DNA of 64,000 bases from Epiperipatus broadwayi (GCA_028023455.1 JAQFVV010012416.1:8561967-8625966); one strand, 5' to 3'; shown: positions 35,687 to 47,415, counted from the first letter of the stretch. Made by a program: numbers and translations. Notes: a model not told the origin generated them from the sequence alone.

Positions 35687-36220
35687 CTATAAAGCTGTTC
35701 TGATGTTATACTGGTTGCAGATTTTCCTTAATTTATCTGCTATTTTTGGAATGTATGGGTACATTACAGTACCAATAATTGTCTTTTCTCTTGATGGCTC
35801 TTTTTGTTGTCTATTTAATGTTTCCTTAATAACAGCTGATGGATAACCATTTTTCACAAGAGTTTGTTCTATATAAATCTTTTCTTTTTCCAAATCATTG
35901 GTTTCTGAACAAACTCCTTTCACTCTGTTCCATAGTAATGGTATAACTCCATGTTTTGTGTTTCTGGTATGATTGAATGTATATGCTAGGTATTTACCTG
36001 TATTTGTAGGTTTTTGGTAAACTGTAGTTTTGATTTTGCCATGAGGGAGTCTTGTCACAAGAACATCTAAGAATGCCAATTTTTGTTCTTGTTCTGATTC
36101 TATTGTGAATTTAATAGAAGGGGATATGTTGTTGATGTGTTTTCAGAAAGTTTGTAGCAGTGCTTCATCATGTTGCCATACAACAAATGTATCATCCACA
36201 TCCTGAAGCCAAACTACTTC
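35687..36220 (-). pseudogene. PLE reverse transcriptase C-terminal half, minus strand
   Basis: Begins at the truncation point with VVWLQDVDDTFVVWQHDEAL: VDDTF is the catalytic motif C of PLE reverse transcriptases (usually YVDDTF). After frameshifts around 36080-36145 it continues MAFLDVLVTRLPHGKIKTTV and YQKPTNTGKYLAY, a PLE signature (LD....R...G...T.VYRKPT.T..YL), then the thumb region to 35687. Truncated at the N-terminus and frameshifted, so non-functional. Confidence 0.65.
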
Positions 36221-36224
36221 ATAT

Positions 36225-36779
36225 CCACCTAAAGTTTGGCTTTGGTATGTGGATGGTACATTTGTTGTATGGACACATGGTGAAGCACTGCTATAAAATT
36301 TTTGGAAACATATCAACAACATATCCCCTTTCAATTAAATTCACAATAGAATCAGAACAAGAACAAAAATTGGCATTCTTAGATGTTCTTGTAACAAGAC
36401 TCCCTCATGGTAAAATCAAAACTACAGTTTACCAAAAACCTACACATACAGGAAAATACCTAGCCTATACATCCAATTATACCAGAAACACAAACAAGGA
36501 GTTATATTATCACTATGGATCAGAGCAAAAAAAGTTTGTTCAGAAACCCGTGATTTGGAAAAATAAAAGATTTATATAGAACAAACACTTGTGAAAAATG
36601 GTTATTTATCAACTGTTATTAAAAAAACATTAAATAGACAACAAAAAAAACTATCAAGAGAAAAGACAATTATTGGTATTGTAGTGTACCTGTACATTCC
36701 AAAAATAGCAGATAAATTAAGGAAAATCTGCAATCAGTATAACATCAGAACAGCTTTCCAGAGCCATAACACACTATGA
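36225..36779 (+). pseudogene. PLE reverse transcriptase C-terminal half, plus strand
   Basis: Mirror of the minus copy. The catalytic motif is altered to VDGTFVVWTHGEAL (second Asp lost). Then LAFLDVLVTRLPHGKIKTTV and YQKPTHTGKYLAYTSNYTRN, and after a stop near 36577 the segment YIEQTLVKNGYLSTVIKKTL up to IADKLRKICNQYNIRTAF at 36779. Several stops and frameshifts; dead. The two halves have diverged independently since insertion. Confidence 0.65.
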
Positions 36780-36824
36780 AGAATTCTAATATCTATAAAG
36801 CCTAAACTTGAAATGCTGTAAAGA

Positions 36825-37112
36825 AAAAACTGCATTTATGAAATAACCTGTAAATGTGGAAGAACATATATTGGTGAGACCAGTTATCCCATTGAAAAGT
36901 ATTTGCAAAAACACAAACTGATGATTAGACGAGAGAAAACAGATGTGTCTAAGATAGCAGATCATGTATGTGCCAATGAACATATGTTCAATAGGGAAAA
37001 TACAAAAATATTGAATAGAAAAGAAAAGGTACAAAGAATAAAATTTAAAGAAGCTGCTCACATGACAATGACAAAAAATTCCATAGGTCAACCTAATGAA
37101 AACTATACATAA
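36825..37112 (+). pseudogene. PLE GIY-YIG domain, plus-strand half
   Basis: Reads ITCKCGRTYIGETSYPIEKY, then MIRREKTDVSKIADHVCANE, HMFN and a Lys-rich tail ending SIGQPNENYT. The nearly continuous frame keeps the CxCGRTYIGET core, so of the family A copies this is the best GIY-YIG example. Its only obvious early defect is loss of the Arg in EKRL (EKYL). Without an RT it cannot act autonomously. Confidence 0.6.
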
Positions 37113-37216
37113 TGTATGGAAACTACTAATCAACTTTGCTCTTAGAAAAAAATGTAGAAATCAGGAGGAATCACATAGATAAATATATGAAATTTCTATT
37201 GACTATTGTCTTTGGC

Positions 37217-37360
37217 AGGATGGCTCAGTTTGTTAGAGCGTTGCCTTAAAATTCAATACTTAAGAATCTAAGGAGCCAGATTTGAATTCCATGTTAATAC
37301 TGTCACTGGTCTGACCAGCAACACCTGAAGAAGAGAGAATACCTCTTGAAATATTGTGCA
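37217..37360 (+). repeat. tRNA-like segment and hammerhead-like core, plus-strand half
   Basis: GGATGGCTCAGTTTGTTAGA (A-box-like) at 37218-37237 and GATTTGAATTCC (B-box-like) at about 37279-37290, followed by CTGAAGAAGAGAGAATACCTCTTGAAAT with stem II partly deleted. Confidence 0.45.
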
Positions 37361-37504
37361 TATAGTAACCTGTTTGATGTGCTATTACTAACAGTTGAAT
37401 GTATTTGGAATGTTTAAAGAAAATTATATTTACTAAAGACATTCAATACTCATATTAGATGATGGAAATAGTCCAATATAAAAATACAATAATAAGATAG
37501 TATA

Positions 37505-37755
37505 TTATGTATGTATTATTATGTGCATTGTTATGTTATATAGTCATTTTTTTAAGTTATATTGAATCTTTATATGAAGGTTTTATTTTATTTTCTGATA
37601 TTTTGTTTTGTTAGTGTTATTTTACTTCCATTATAGAACACTAGATGGTGTTCTATCTGCAATAATTAGTTAATATTAAAACAGATGATTATTATTTGAA
37701 ATGGGCATGAAATTATGTGCAGAAAAATATTTTTATGTCTAATTATTATTAATAT
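37505..37755. other. AT-rich spacer
   Basis: Nothing recognised. Confidence 0.35.
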
Positions 37756-37758
37756 ATA

Positions 37759-40000
37759 TTATAACGATCCAAATGAAGTGGTAGATCGCATCGCACCGCA
37801 CTACCAAAGGGCGCCATCTAGGCATTTAAGCCTAGAAAAATTTATAGAGTAGGCAGATACACGCTGTTAGGATTCCACTTTATTTACATATTTAGATCGT
37901 TAGCCCATTGTCACTAGCTCAGTGGAATAGCAGAGATTTAATAATATCATTTACTAGTATATAAAAGAATAAAGTAAGCCACTGCCAGTAATTATCATAC
38001 AAACAGATTTATTTATGCACATATATATAAGGTTTAAAATTATTTTAGTGATTTACATTTAACATTATTTTTAACTTTGATTTTACTTTAATTTACATTG
38101 AGTTACTATTATATTATAAATTTACATTTTTAATCAAGTTCGCACAGATGGGCTTATAAACCTGTTTAATATGTTGCTATAGATCGGTTACATAGATTTC
38201 AACGGTCAAAAACATTTCAAAGTAAACATAAACGATCAAAATACAAAATTATTGATTACTGACAATTGCATAGGGAATTATAAGAAACCCTCCAGTATTC
38301 ATCGTAAGATACTTGCATCATCACCAATAACTTAAAAGACATCCGAATAAATACATTTTAGATACTCACCGTAAGGTATCATTATTTATCGAATGTCTAT
38401 ATATTTTGATCAAATATGAAACGCAAAACATAGTTAACCGATAAACAATCCATGCAAGCGTCTATAAACAACTTAAATTTAATAGTTTTATTTAGGATCG
38501 AGCCTGAATCGACTACATAGATTTGCATTTAAAAATAAAATATTCTATCCCTACTTAACCTTAGGCAACACATTTCGCAATCAACTGGCGCCAATCCATC
38601 TGATACATTCATGTATTCAATGTAGCATGATACGACAACACAACAATATTGTCAGGAATGTACATCTGAACAATATGTAGAAATAGAAACGACATTGACT
38701 CTCCACCCACAGGGATGTGACATCTGTGGGCAAGTAGATCAATAAACTAAAAACTCCATAGGAATGGGCTGCGGTATTCTGCCGACTTACAAACCCATCC
38801 ATAGGCAAACAGAGGGTGTGTGGCGTATATCTATAATCCTGCCCGTAGCGGATCTCATATTACACCTACTAATTACATAAATATATCCAATCCATTGAAC
38901 CAATTCAACTACGAAATGAACAACCCAAGATTACCCTCCCTTAATATATCTTTACAAATCGATACAGCCATTCACGCCCGACTTAAGTTTAACATTTTTT
39001 ATAATTTATTTAACGGAAAACAGAAATCATAATAAAACTTAAAGAACAAAATTAAATAAATAAATAAATAAATGGAAATGATTTTACAAATTAAATACAT
39101 TAAATAAAATTATAACCAATTAATAAATATTGTTGGTCAGATAGAATAATATTAAAATCATTTTAAATATGAAAAGTTTTTAATTTACTGTTCATAAATT
39201 TTAAAGTTCTTACGGTTATTGAAATAGTTCATCCTATTATATTCCTGGCCGTTTAAACATGAATTCCCACGTCGTCCGAAGATTAGTATCCGGTTGATTT
39301 ATTTATTTATCCTTTGGAGATTTTGTTTTTCGTGTAGTTGGTCCTCATTGTATAAATGATGGCCCATTTTTTTCTCTTTCTTAGCAGAACTGAAGGGATT
39401 GAAGCTGTGCGTCTTTTTCAATCCCCCCAGCGCTAACACCTAGCTGTTACATCGTCAATAATCAATCAATTTCCAGTCACTAACCTATGCTTTCCAAAAC
39501 TTGTCCTTTTTATATTTTTGTCAAAGGATTGAATTAACATTGCGTCATGGATGTAATGATCCTTTCGCTGAGGTCCGATTTCCCAAATGGATTTCTTTCA
39601 TTGGATAATCCGTTTCTATTGTTTTTTTTTCTATCTGACTGAGGCTATTACATTTAAATGCTCAAGGCTGGTTTACATTTAACTAATTAACAATCATTTC
39701 CATTTCTAATTAATTACCCTGTTTTCCAAATCAAAAATATATTTAAAGACAGATTTAGAGATATAATTTTATCTCCAAATCTTTTTAAAATTTAGTTTTA
39801 AAAATACCTTTTTCTTTAATAAAAATTTTATTTTAATAATTTTTATTATCTGTGCGACTTAATATATAAGAGTTTAAAACGATATTTTAATTTCAATTTT
39901 TAATTTTTAAAGAAAGTTTTTAAATGCGAACTTTTTATTTTAACTTGTTTAATAATTATATATAAAAAAACAATGTAACGAACGTCTGTGCTCGTTATAA
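37759..40000 (-). mobile_element. LTR-like repeat, copy C (~2.24 kb, diverged)
   Basis: On the minus strand it starts TATAACGAGCACAGACGTTC then GTTACATT and ends GATCGTTATAA, parallel to copy B (TGTAACGG..GTTACATT to GACCGTTATA). The distal part shows 'ctgctattccac.gagctagtgac' and 'GGCGCCCTTTGGTAGTGCGG' blocks analogous to the other copies. CCAAT (ATTGG 39600-39604) and TATA (39507-39514) sit at the same distance from the start. Overall identity is clearly lower than A versus B, so this is an older copy or a subfamily. The minus frame at 38617-38808 is not coding. No internal element is attached; likely a solo LTR. Confidence 0.5.
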
Positions 40001-40009
40001 TATATAACT

Positions 40010-41010
40010 GTTGTGTATGAATTTTATTATTTATTATAAATTTGTATGAAAGAACAGCATAATGGATTTCATTAATTTCTATTTTTGATGATGTACAATT
40101 ATGTGGGGGAGCTTAAAACAAAATATAGAATATATTATGGCTACAATATATTTAAGATGATTTCCATATTCCTTAAATATTTACAAGTTTACAAAACTAT
40201 AACCACTAACTCCAAGCAGAATTAGCACCCTCTTTTTACTGTATAAAATTTATAACCTGATGAAAATGTTTTAACTATCACTCATTTTAATTTTTCTTTT
40301 TATCTGAAAAAAAGATAGAAAAATTACATTGAAAAATCATATTAATTTCCAAATGAAATTTGTTTTTAACAATATTTTCAAATAGCTTTAATGCAGGTAT
40401 TATCTAATTTCGTTTTGTAAATTTGGTATATATTTTTGTATTTTAAGTAATTTAAGTAATTTTTAAATTTAATAAAATTAAATATGTATCTGTTTATTCA
40501 TTTATTAGAGTATATAAAAAAGTGTTCAAAGAAATTAAAAATTGTCTGTGTATGGGCTAAAACTGGTAGATTAACACATTTTTATATATATCCTATAATA
40601 TTTGTCTGATGCAAAGTATATAAATAAATATAGATGCCACAAAAAATTACTAATTTGGCAGTTCTACTTTTAGAAAAAGGCTATAAAATATTTACAATCT
40701 TTTGTATCTAAAAGTTGTTATTATTAGTATTTTAAAGTAACTAGTGATAAGATGAATGTCTTGGCAGAATGAAAAAAATCTAGTTTGGTTGAAATGCATA
40801 ATAAAAGCATTTAAATCATTTCCCATTATTTACAGCCATGTGTTTAAAGTTAAAGTATTGATTTTTTTTTCTTGGAACCATGATGTCTGGAGGATTAATG
40901 ATTATTACTAGTCATGTATTAAACTAGAAATTGTCACTAATCCAGATTTAATACTTTAAACTTCAGTTAAAGATTAATATATACATTTTAATCACATCAC
41001 TAAACATCCA
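40010..41010. other. AT-rich intergenic stretch
   Basis: No gene recognised. Confidence 0.4.
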
Positions 41011-41044
41011 TGATCACCAGTTTTTATGCTTACACAAGCTGTTT

Positions 41045-41230
41045 ACACAGAGGCAAAACTCTCCATGCAGTAGTGCCACTCACTGATAAAAGCCACAAGC
41101 TAGAAACTAATCTGGGGATATTGGATGAGTAGGCAGTAGATAGGAATTTTATGCACAAACCCTCCTGCATCCAATGATTACACTGGCTGGTACTGAGTGG
41201 TGCTACTGTATGAAGAGTTTTGCCTCTGTA
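41045..41230. mobile_element. Foldback family 2 copy
   Basis: Starts ACACAGAGGCAAAACTCTCC and ends in the complement (AGAGTTTTGCCTCTGT); ~40-bp inverted ends. The hammerhead-like part is decayed: CTGATAA instead of CTGATGA (41084-41090) and ATC instead of GTC. Confidence 0.7.
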
Positions 41231-41289
41231 TTAGGCATCTGTTATGCTTACAAGCAGAAAGGATATAAATAATGAAGTTGTGGGAGAAT

Positions 41290-41590
41290 AAATATAAACA
41301 AAGTGATTATATAGAAAGTGGGTTCTTGGTCTTTATGCTGGGTTTGGAAAATGATGAGGGATTTAGATATAAAGGCCATAGAGTGGACAAAGATATTACT
41401 GTGGAAATGGAATGAAGCAGGATAGAAAAGAATATGGGAAAAACATAGGGTAGAGAATGGAAAGAGAAGGTAAGGTAGCTAACACATTTTTCTGGGCATA
41501 GTAGCTGAGAGATTCCTGACTCTGAGAAAGGAGAGGCCATAATGCAATACATCATCACATCCGCATCACATCTATGTTTTTTAGTTACAC
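41290..41590 (+). repeat. Dispersed repeat family 3, copy 1
   Basis: Shares TTTATGCTGGGTTTG, TTTAGATATAAAGGCCATAG, GAGAATGG and TCTGGGCATA blocks with 54625-54895. Ends in ATACATCATCACATCCGCATCACATC, like a LINE/SINE 3' tail of short tandem repeats. The minus-strand frame at 41307-41612 is incidental. Confidence 0.55.
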
Positions 41591-41619
41591 CTAAACACAT
41601 AAAAGAATTCAATTTTATA

Positions 41620-43110
41620 GCTTATTTTAGTATAGTATCTTTTTAATATGTACTTAAAACTTCCATTCTGCCATGCCTTCTTAAAACATTTGAATAAAAA
41701 CATATGAAAGAATGATCCGAAAATACAAATATCATGCTAAACCAGCATTCAGCAATTGATCCAGTCCTCTTATATATATATATATCTTCATTTTTGCTCA
41801 ATATCTGTTTTAAGTAAGTTTTTATTGGGAGGAGAGGCTATCAAAAAGATAATTGACTGTAAGAATGAAATTTGAAATAAATACGAAAAGAACATTAATC
41901 TGTATGAGTAATATTTCGACTTAAAAGGTTAGTAACGATCTTTCTAAGATTCTCTATTATAATTAGATATTATAAAAGAACTAAACTAATTTATAAATTT
42001 AAATCGTATATATATTAAATTACAATGTCTACAATAAAGTATTTAAAGCAATTTTTCTATTAGTAATGTACTCTGATTTGTAGTCCATCAGCCATAAATA
42101 ATGTTTATCACGATTATTCATATTGTTTCAACTACCTCCGTGTTTTTTAAATACGGAAAATGGTGTCTGATTTTTATTTCTGCCTTTTTTTTTTTAAAGT
42201 TATAATGAAAATGAACGCGTTTACATGGAGTTACTGACAATTTGGTCAGAAATGAATCTGATTATATGACTAGATAGTCTCTTATACTTTTTTTAAAAAA
42301 AAAATACACAATACATTTTACTATATAAAGACCATTACAGCCATCTTGGTTTCATAGATTATATAAGCAGGGCTTACAAGCAAAATTTAAAATCATAAAG
42401 AAACATTTAAATAAATATTTGTTATTTCTGTAATATTAAATAAATATTTATATTAGCTTATAATATATACATTCTTAAACAAAATGATATTCAGGGTATG
42501 CTTTATTTATTTATTCAGCGATAACAACATTTTAAAAAAGAAAGTTTTCAAGTGATAAGAATTATGAATTTCTTAATCTCTTCTTAATGAATGAAATTTA
42601 TAATCGATCAGGGAAATGCAAATAATGCTTGCTGACAAAGTCGTAATTAAAAAATTGTAAAAGATATGAGTTATATATAACATTTAAGCATATCTACGGT
42701 TTTAGTTTGCCTATAGTTTTACGATTTTATCCAGTCATTTTTTAATTATAAAATAAATAAAATATCTGCAAATGTAATTTAATTTTCACCCTCCCCCAGC
42801 CTCGCCTCTTTTATCAATCATTGTCTTAAATTTATAAAAGGCAAAATAGGGCTTGTATTGCGTGCACCTTACATATCATTATTAACTTGTTCAGCCAAAA
42901 ATCAGGGTCAGAGAAGTACCAATCTGGTCAAAACAAAACTATGGGATTTCTCAACTAAAGTAACTTTAAAGACTACCCAAATAAAGCAGCAGAAAGTATC
43001 AGAAATCTTGCTATAGATGTAATAAGTGGAAACACACATACTGAACATCAATATAAATATACAGTTTGCAGATAATATAATAATATTGGACCATATAGAA
43101 TTCATTTTCG
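41620..43110. other. AT-rich intergenic stretch with one MITE fragment
   Basis: 41708-41772 is a scrap of MITE family 1 (ATCATGCTAAACCAGCATTC, then a CAGTCCTCTTATATATA-like run). Nothing else recognised; the minus frame 42908-43126 has no domain. Confidence 0.4.
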
Positions 43111-43116
43111 TAAAAT

Positions 43117-43418
43117 AAACAGGCAAAACTTTCCATACAGTAGTGCCACACAGTGCACGCCAGAGTAATCAATGGGTTCCAGAAGGCTTGTGCATAAAAT
43201 CCCTATCTAGTGTCTACTCATCCAACATCCCCAGACTAGTTTCTGACTTGTGGCCTTCGTCATTGAGTAGCCTTGGATCTGAGAGCACTGCACCTAAATC
43301 TTAGCATAAAATCCATATCTAGTGCCTACTCATCCAACATGCACAAGCCTTCTGGCATCCATTTATTACTCTGGCTTGCACTGAATATCACTACTGTATG
43401 GAGAGTTTTTCCTGTTTT
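43117..43418. mobile_element. Foldback family 2, longer copy
   Basis: Left CAGGCAAAACTTTCCATACA and right CTGTATGGAGAGTTTTTCCTG are the inverted ends. The block around CACTGCACCTAAATCTTAG joins a longer left arm to a shorter right arm. The hammerhead lies on the minus strand (43205-43275) with its core C changed to A (ATGACGA), so probably inactive. Confidence 0.65.
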
Positions 43419-43611
43419 AATAACAGTTATGAGCAAGCATAAGAAATGGTGATCGTGTAAAAAAAAAAACCAGTAAGACAGGAAGCAAGCAGCATAGTAA
43501 TCTATTCTCAAAAACCTGAAGAATAAACGGAAATTAATGTAAAAGACTTGAAAAACATTATTTCAGATTTCAATGTCTTAAAAACTATTAATGACATATA
43601 ATATTAATATC

Positions 43612-43811
43612 ATCTATGTTCTTTATTACTTTTTACAATGCTTTTTACAACCACTATTGACTGTTTCGATTGCACCAGCAATCTCCTTCAGAACTATAAA
43701 AAACACAATATAAATTCATGAATACAAGTATACATCAACATATAATTTTATACTTTATATATATAGTGGGTTATAAAAAAGCATTGTAAAAAGTAATAAA
43801 GAACATAGATG
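43612..43811. mobile_element. 200-bp inverted-repeat element with hammerhead-like core
   Basis: CATCTATGTTCTTTATTACT.. (43612-43653) and its complement (43768-43811) give ~42-bp, almost perfect TIRs. Inside, on the minus strand, CTGAAGG (43685-43691), a GATTGC/GCAATC stem with loop TGGT, GAAAC (43663-43667) and GTC (43659-43661) resemble a hammerhead core whose last A is changed to G. Related to the core at 30497-30527. Confidence 0.55.
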
Positions 43812-43819
43812 AAATTAAC

Positions 43820-45800
43820 ATTATATGGATTTGGCAATGCAATAAGAAAGATAAAGTATTAATAACATATTGATATTAATGAAACTGAATTCTGAATCTG
43901 CAGAGTCTAATATTATGATTTCATTAATAAAAAAAGTAATCATTGATTGCAACCCAACAGTAAAGTGATTACAGATTATCAAGATAATCAAATTCGTGTC
44001 TCAAAGAAGGCAAAAATAAAAGTTCCAATATCTAGAAAACACTAAATGTGCATCTTGATCAGTCTTTAGAAAAGCATAGATATTTATTAGGGCATGAGTA
44101 ATTTCACTACTTAAACTATGCAGTTGTAAAAGTTAACCAAATCACAAATATACATTTTTAAAAAGGATTATCCTAGTATTTTTGATAATAAACTAGGTTA
44201 TTATTTATGACTCTCAATCCACATAAACAAATTAACAATGGAAAAACTGAAATCAAACAATCTATTCATAAAGTATATTGAGAAACAAAAGCACAGACAG
44301 GTAGTAAATTTTTTGCCCAAATAACTATTGGTGACCCAGATTCCGAAAATTAATCAAATGAATCTATTTGTCTTGGCCAAATAAAAATCCAGGAAGTGCT
44401 CATCAAATCTACAGGATTCCTAAGCTATAGTTCTCTGTTGAAAATGGATGCATTGTCTGGTCTCTGAAAATAGTGATTTTTACTGAGGAAGGGACACTCT
44501 TGTTGTATAATTGTCACTTAGAGACCAAGCAAATGAAAGACTTATCTTAGACACTGATATCAAGTCTAAAGCCTACTAATGTTAATACTGTAAGATAAAT
44601 CAAAACATGGTAAAAATATACCAAGACTGTCAATTTACAAGAATAATAAATATTGATGAAGTTCCCAAGTTCTATGCCATTTATTCAGTGGGCACCAAAA
44701 AGTCTGAACAATGATTATCTAAAGTGATGTTGGACATCATCACTATACATAGATCAATTGAGACATGACTATGAAATTTTATGCAGCAGTAAAATGACCA
44801 ACATAAAAGATGATGGTGGGTCAAGAAGAACTTGAATACTTTCCAGATAGGATGAGGATGAAATCAAATCAGTCAATGAAGCAAGAATATAATGTCATAT
44901 CCATAAGTCTATATTAACGATTATGTAGTTCAATTTAATAAAAGCACTTTTTATAAAATATTTTTTATAAATATTATTTTTTTATTTTCTAATATTCAAA
45001 TATTTTATGATAGACTTTTTGTAACTATTCATATTCAAATTTTAAACTAAGAATATAAACACCATATTTTTCGTTTTTGAAATTCATGCATTTTGTTTCT
45101 GAAGACAGCATTTTAAAAAAAGGATGTTTTAGTTCAACAAACAAGAGAAATTAATATTTCATCCTTCATTTCTTTTCTATTTTCATTAACTGTAAATATT
45201 TTTAAGAAATATTCAATAAAACCATATTTTTTAAAAAATATACCACCATCTAGTGCATAACACTGAAAACTCACCAAACTAATTACACACATTTAAAAAT
45301 TTGGCCCACCAATACTGTGAGACTGGACAAGTGACTGAACATCTCTGAAATATTTCAATGCCACATTGCATTGTAATGTTTCCTTAGATACGTACAAAAT
45401 TTGAAGAAAATTCATTTAACAGAAATGTGTTAAAAATCAGTTACAAAATTTGACCCAAATAAAGTTAAAAGTATTTTAAAAAATGAAACATTTAAATATT
45501 TTTTTATTTTTTACATTAAATATTTATACTAGTTTATAATATACACATTCAAAAATAATGGTATTCAAAGTATACTGTACTTTGTTAAATTCACCAATGA
45601 CAATATATTAAGAAAATAATTTTCACATGATAAAAATTATGAATTCTTTGATCATTTTTTAATTAATAAAATTAGTAATTGATCATGCAAATGCTGATAA
45701 CAGTTGTTGGCAAAGTTGAATTTTAAAAAATAAAGAAAGATATAAATTGTATTTATTAAAATAAATTAATACTAGTATATTGTAAATACTGAACTTTAAG
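43820..45800. other. AT-rich intergenic stretch
   Basis: No gene named. 44200-44900 is somewhat less AT-rich with many interrupted short frames, which could be an old unrecognised transposon ORF; nothing in it is specific enough to call. Confidence 0.35.
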
Positions 45801-45810
45801 ATATAATTAA

Positions 45811-46160
45811 AGGAGATTTGAACTCAGACTTTTAAGTTTCCTTCTATCTTCTCCATCTTACATGACCATACACATGTGAATAAGATAAATGTTCTCCAAT
45901 ATACGTATTTTGTGCTGAACCAGCATTCATCAGTTGGTCCAGATCATCATCTCCCACACATATTCATAAAAAGTGTTCATTTATATTAAGATAGCAAATC
46001 TTCAAACATGAATGAACAGACTTCAATTTTCTCCACTCTCCAACTCTTCAGCCATTTATACCATTGAAAATCTGATGATGGAATGCTAAAATCATTGTTG
46101 ATGCCAATATTGTTGTCATCCTTATATTAACATTATTGGCCTTAAGTCACTCTGACTCTT
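45811..46160 (+). mobile_element. MITE family 1 copy
   Basis: GAGATTTGAACTCAGACTTT at the start, then CATTCATCAGTTGGTCCAGA, ATCTCCCACACATATTCATA and CAACTCTTCAGCCAT follow the order seen at 8962-9341. The right TIR is eroded (GACTCTTCA). Confidence 0.6.
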
Positions 46161-46580
46161 CATATATGTGACCTTAATACATCCATTTAATTATACAGAG
46201 AGATGAGCAGAATTCAGGTTGAATCTGTAATAAATCAATACTAATGTATGGCATTAATTATTTATTAATTGTATTAATTATAATGCTTAAGCTCATGTGT
46301 AGTTCAAGTTTGTTTATAGTTTTGTTGTTTTTCGTAAATTTGAAATTCAAGAAACTAAAATAAAATATGGAATTTTAATATTGATCAAAATTTAATGGTG
46401 AATACTTTGTGCTTAATTATGAAGTAATTAAATATTTTTATCCTGGTATTATTTTTTGAATATTAAAATAAATAATGTTTCCATAAATATATAATTTTTT
46501 TAATCATTTTTTCACTCATCTTAATCTTAAACCATTAAGCATCACATGATCACATTTCCTATACTAGCACATTAATTGTT

Positions 46581-46782
46581 GATAAACAGAGCAAAAATCT
46601 AGATGCAGTGCTCTCAGATCCAAAGCTCCTCACTGACGAAGGCCACAAGCCAGAAACTAGTCTGGGGATATTGGATGAGTAGGCATTAGATAGGGATTTT
46701 ATGCACAAGCCTTCTGGCATCCATTGATTACTCTGTTTAGCACAGGTGGCAATACTGTATGGAGAGTTTTGCTCTGTTTATC
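46581..46782. mobile_element. Foldback family 2 copy with best-preserved hammerhead
   Basis: Perfect 16-bp inverted ends GATAAACAGAGCAAAA / TTTTGCTCTGTTTATC. The left arm is shortened, so the interior starts directly with CAGTGCTCTCAGATCCAAAG and the hammerhead. The right half ends as in other copies (GGCATCCATTGATTACTCTG). Confidence 0.7.
46618..46676 (+). ncRNA. Type I hammerhead ribozyme candidate
   Basis: Stem I 5' strand: ATCCAA (46618-46623), internal loop AGC, TCCTCA (46627-46632). Core CTGACGA (46633-46639). Stem II GGC/GCC (46641-46643 with 46649-46651). GAAAC (46653-46657), two-base loop TA, GTC (46660-46662). Stem I 3' strand: TGGGGA (46663-46668), loop TA, TTGGAT (46671-46676). 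All conserved core residues and both parts of stem I are present (12 pairs, one G-U). Weak points are an A-A apposition at the base of stem II and a 2-bp stem III. Predicted cleavage is after 46662. A self-cleaving RNA of this kind would release unit-length transcripts of the repeat. Confidence 0.6.
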
Positions 46783-46789
46783 ATCTTAA

Positions 46790-47130
46790 TCTTGCTTATA
46801 TTGATGCAAGAAACCCTTTTTGTTTCATGTCACAATTGAAAAAACATCTGGTCTATCAAAAAATTGGAAGATTGGTATATATCAATTTAACCAAACTCAA
46901 AGTTAGTAAAAAAAAAAAAAGAGTATACTTTTTATGTAGATATATCCTAGAACAATGATTTTCAACTTTTTTCTAATAATTATATTTTTTTTCTTGCTAT
47001 GTCTCTACTTTATTGTATATTTTGCATATGAATAGTTCAGTGTTTTATATAATTATAAATAATTTTAATATTTTTGATATTTTGCGCATGTATAGGCCAT
47101 TGTTTTATATAATTACCAGATACACCTGAT
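46790..47130. other. AT-rich stretch
   Basis: Nothing recognised. A small duplication (TTGTTTTATATAATTA with a 'gatattttgcgcatg' relative) occurs at 46995-47115. Confidence 0.3.
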
Positions 47131-47139
47131 CTTGGAAAT

Positions 47140-47415
47140 GCTGTCCTTTTTTTAAATTGGTTGCTTTACCACTTTTTTTTTAAGATTTAATGTTAATTAA
47201 ATAAAATATTTTAATATTTATGAACAACTGCTTTGTAAAAAAAAATATAATTATTAATGGCGGAATGGCAGCATTACAAACAAATGTAATAGTTTTATTT
47301 TAATAAGGCTGCCGTTTTTGTAATAGTTTTTTGAATTGGTTGTTTTAACAAATTTTTTTTAAAGATTTAATGTAAATTAATCAAAAGATTTTAATATTAT
47401 ATAAATAAATGTGAG
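47140..47415 (+). repeat. Dispersed repeat family 4, tandem partial copies
   Basis: AATTGGTTG..TTTTTTTTAAGATTTAATG..TTAAT occurs at about 47155-47240 and again at 47330-47415. Both are related, in reverse, to 53765-53895. A GGCGGAATGGCAGC block between them matches 'aatggcggcc' at 53877. Confidence 0.4.

Larger units (their letters stand above)
34932..37492. mobile_element. Head-to-head pair of 5'-truncated PLEs (family A), 2.56 kb
   Basis: A minus-strand copy (34932 to ~36220) and a plus-strand copy (~36225 to 37492) face each other with their truncated 5' ends joined inside the RT coding region. Both run out to the same 3' end. The whole is bounded by TAAGATATTAT (34921-34931) and TAAGATAGTAT (37493-37503), 10 of 11 bp identical, so it inserted as one unit. 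Each half contains RT C-terminal coding, linker, GIY-YIG domain, tRNA-like segment, hammerhead-like core and terminus. This inverted-pair structure is known for Penelope elements. Confidence 0.75.

Noticed and set aside
35343-35846. Plus-strand frames of 62 and 103 residues with membrane-like composition
   Set aside because: Antisense to the PLE endonuclease/RT remnant; hydrophobicity comes from the complement of Lys/Glu/Asn-rich coding.
36160-36579. A 139-residue plus-strand ORF as an intact gene
   Set aside because: It spans the head-to-head junction of two truncated PLE copies and covers only part of an RT with a frameshift and altered catalytic motif.
44200-44900. Possible decayed gene in a less AT-rich stretch
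   Set aside because: Only short interrupted frames with no recognisable motif; not enough to call.
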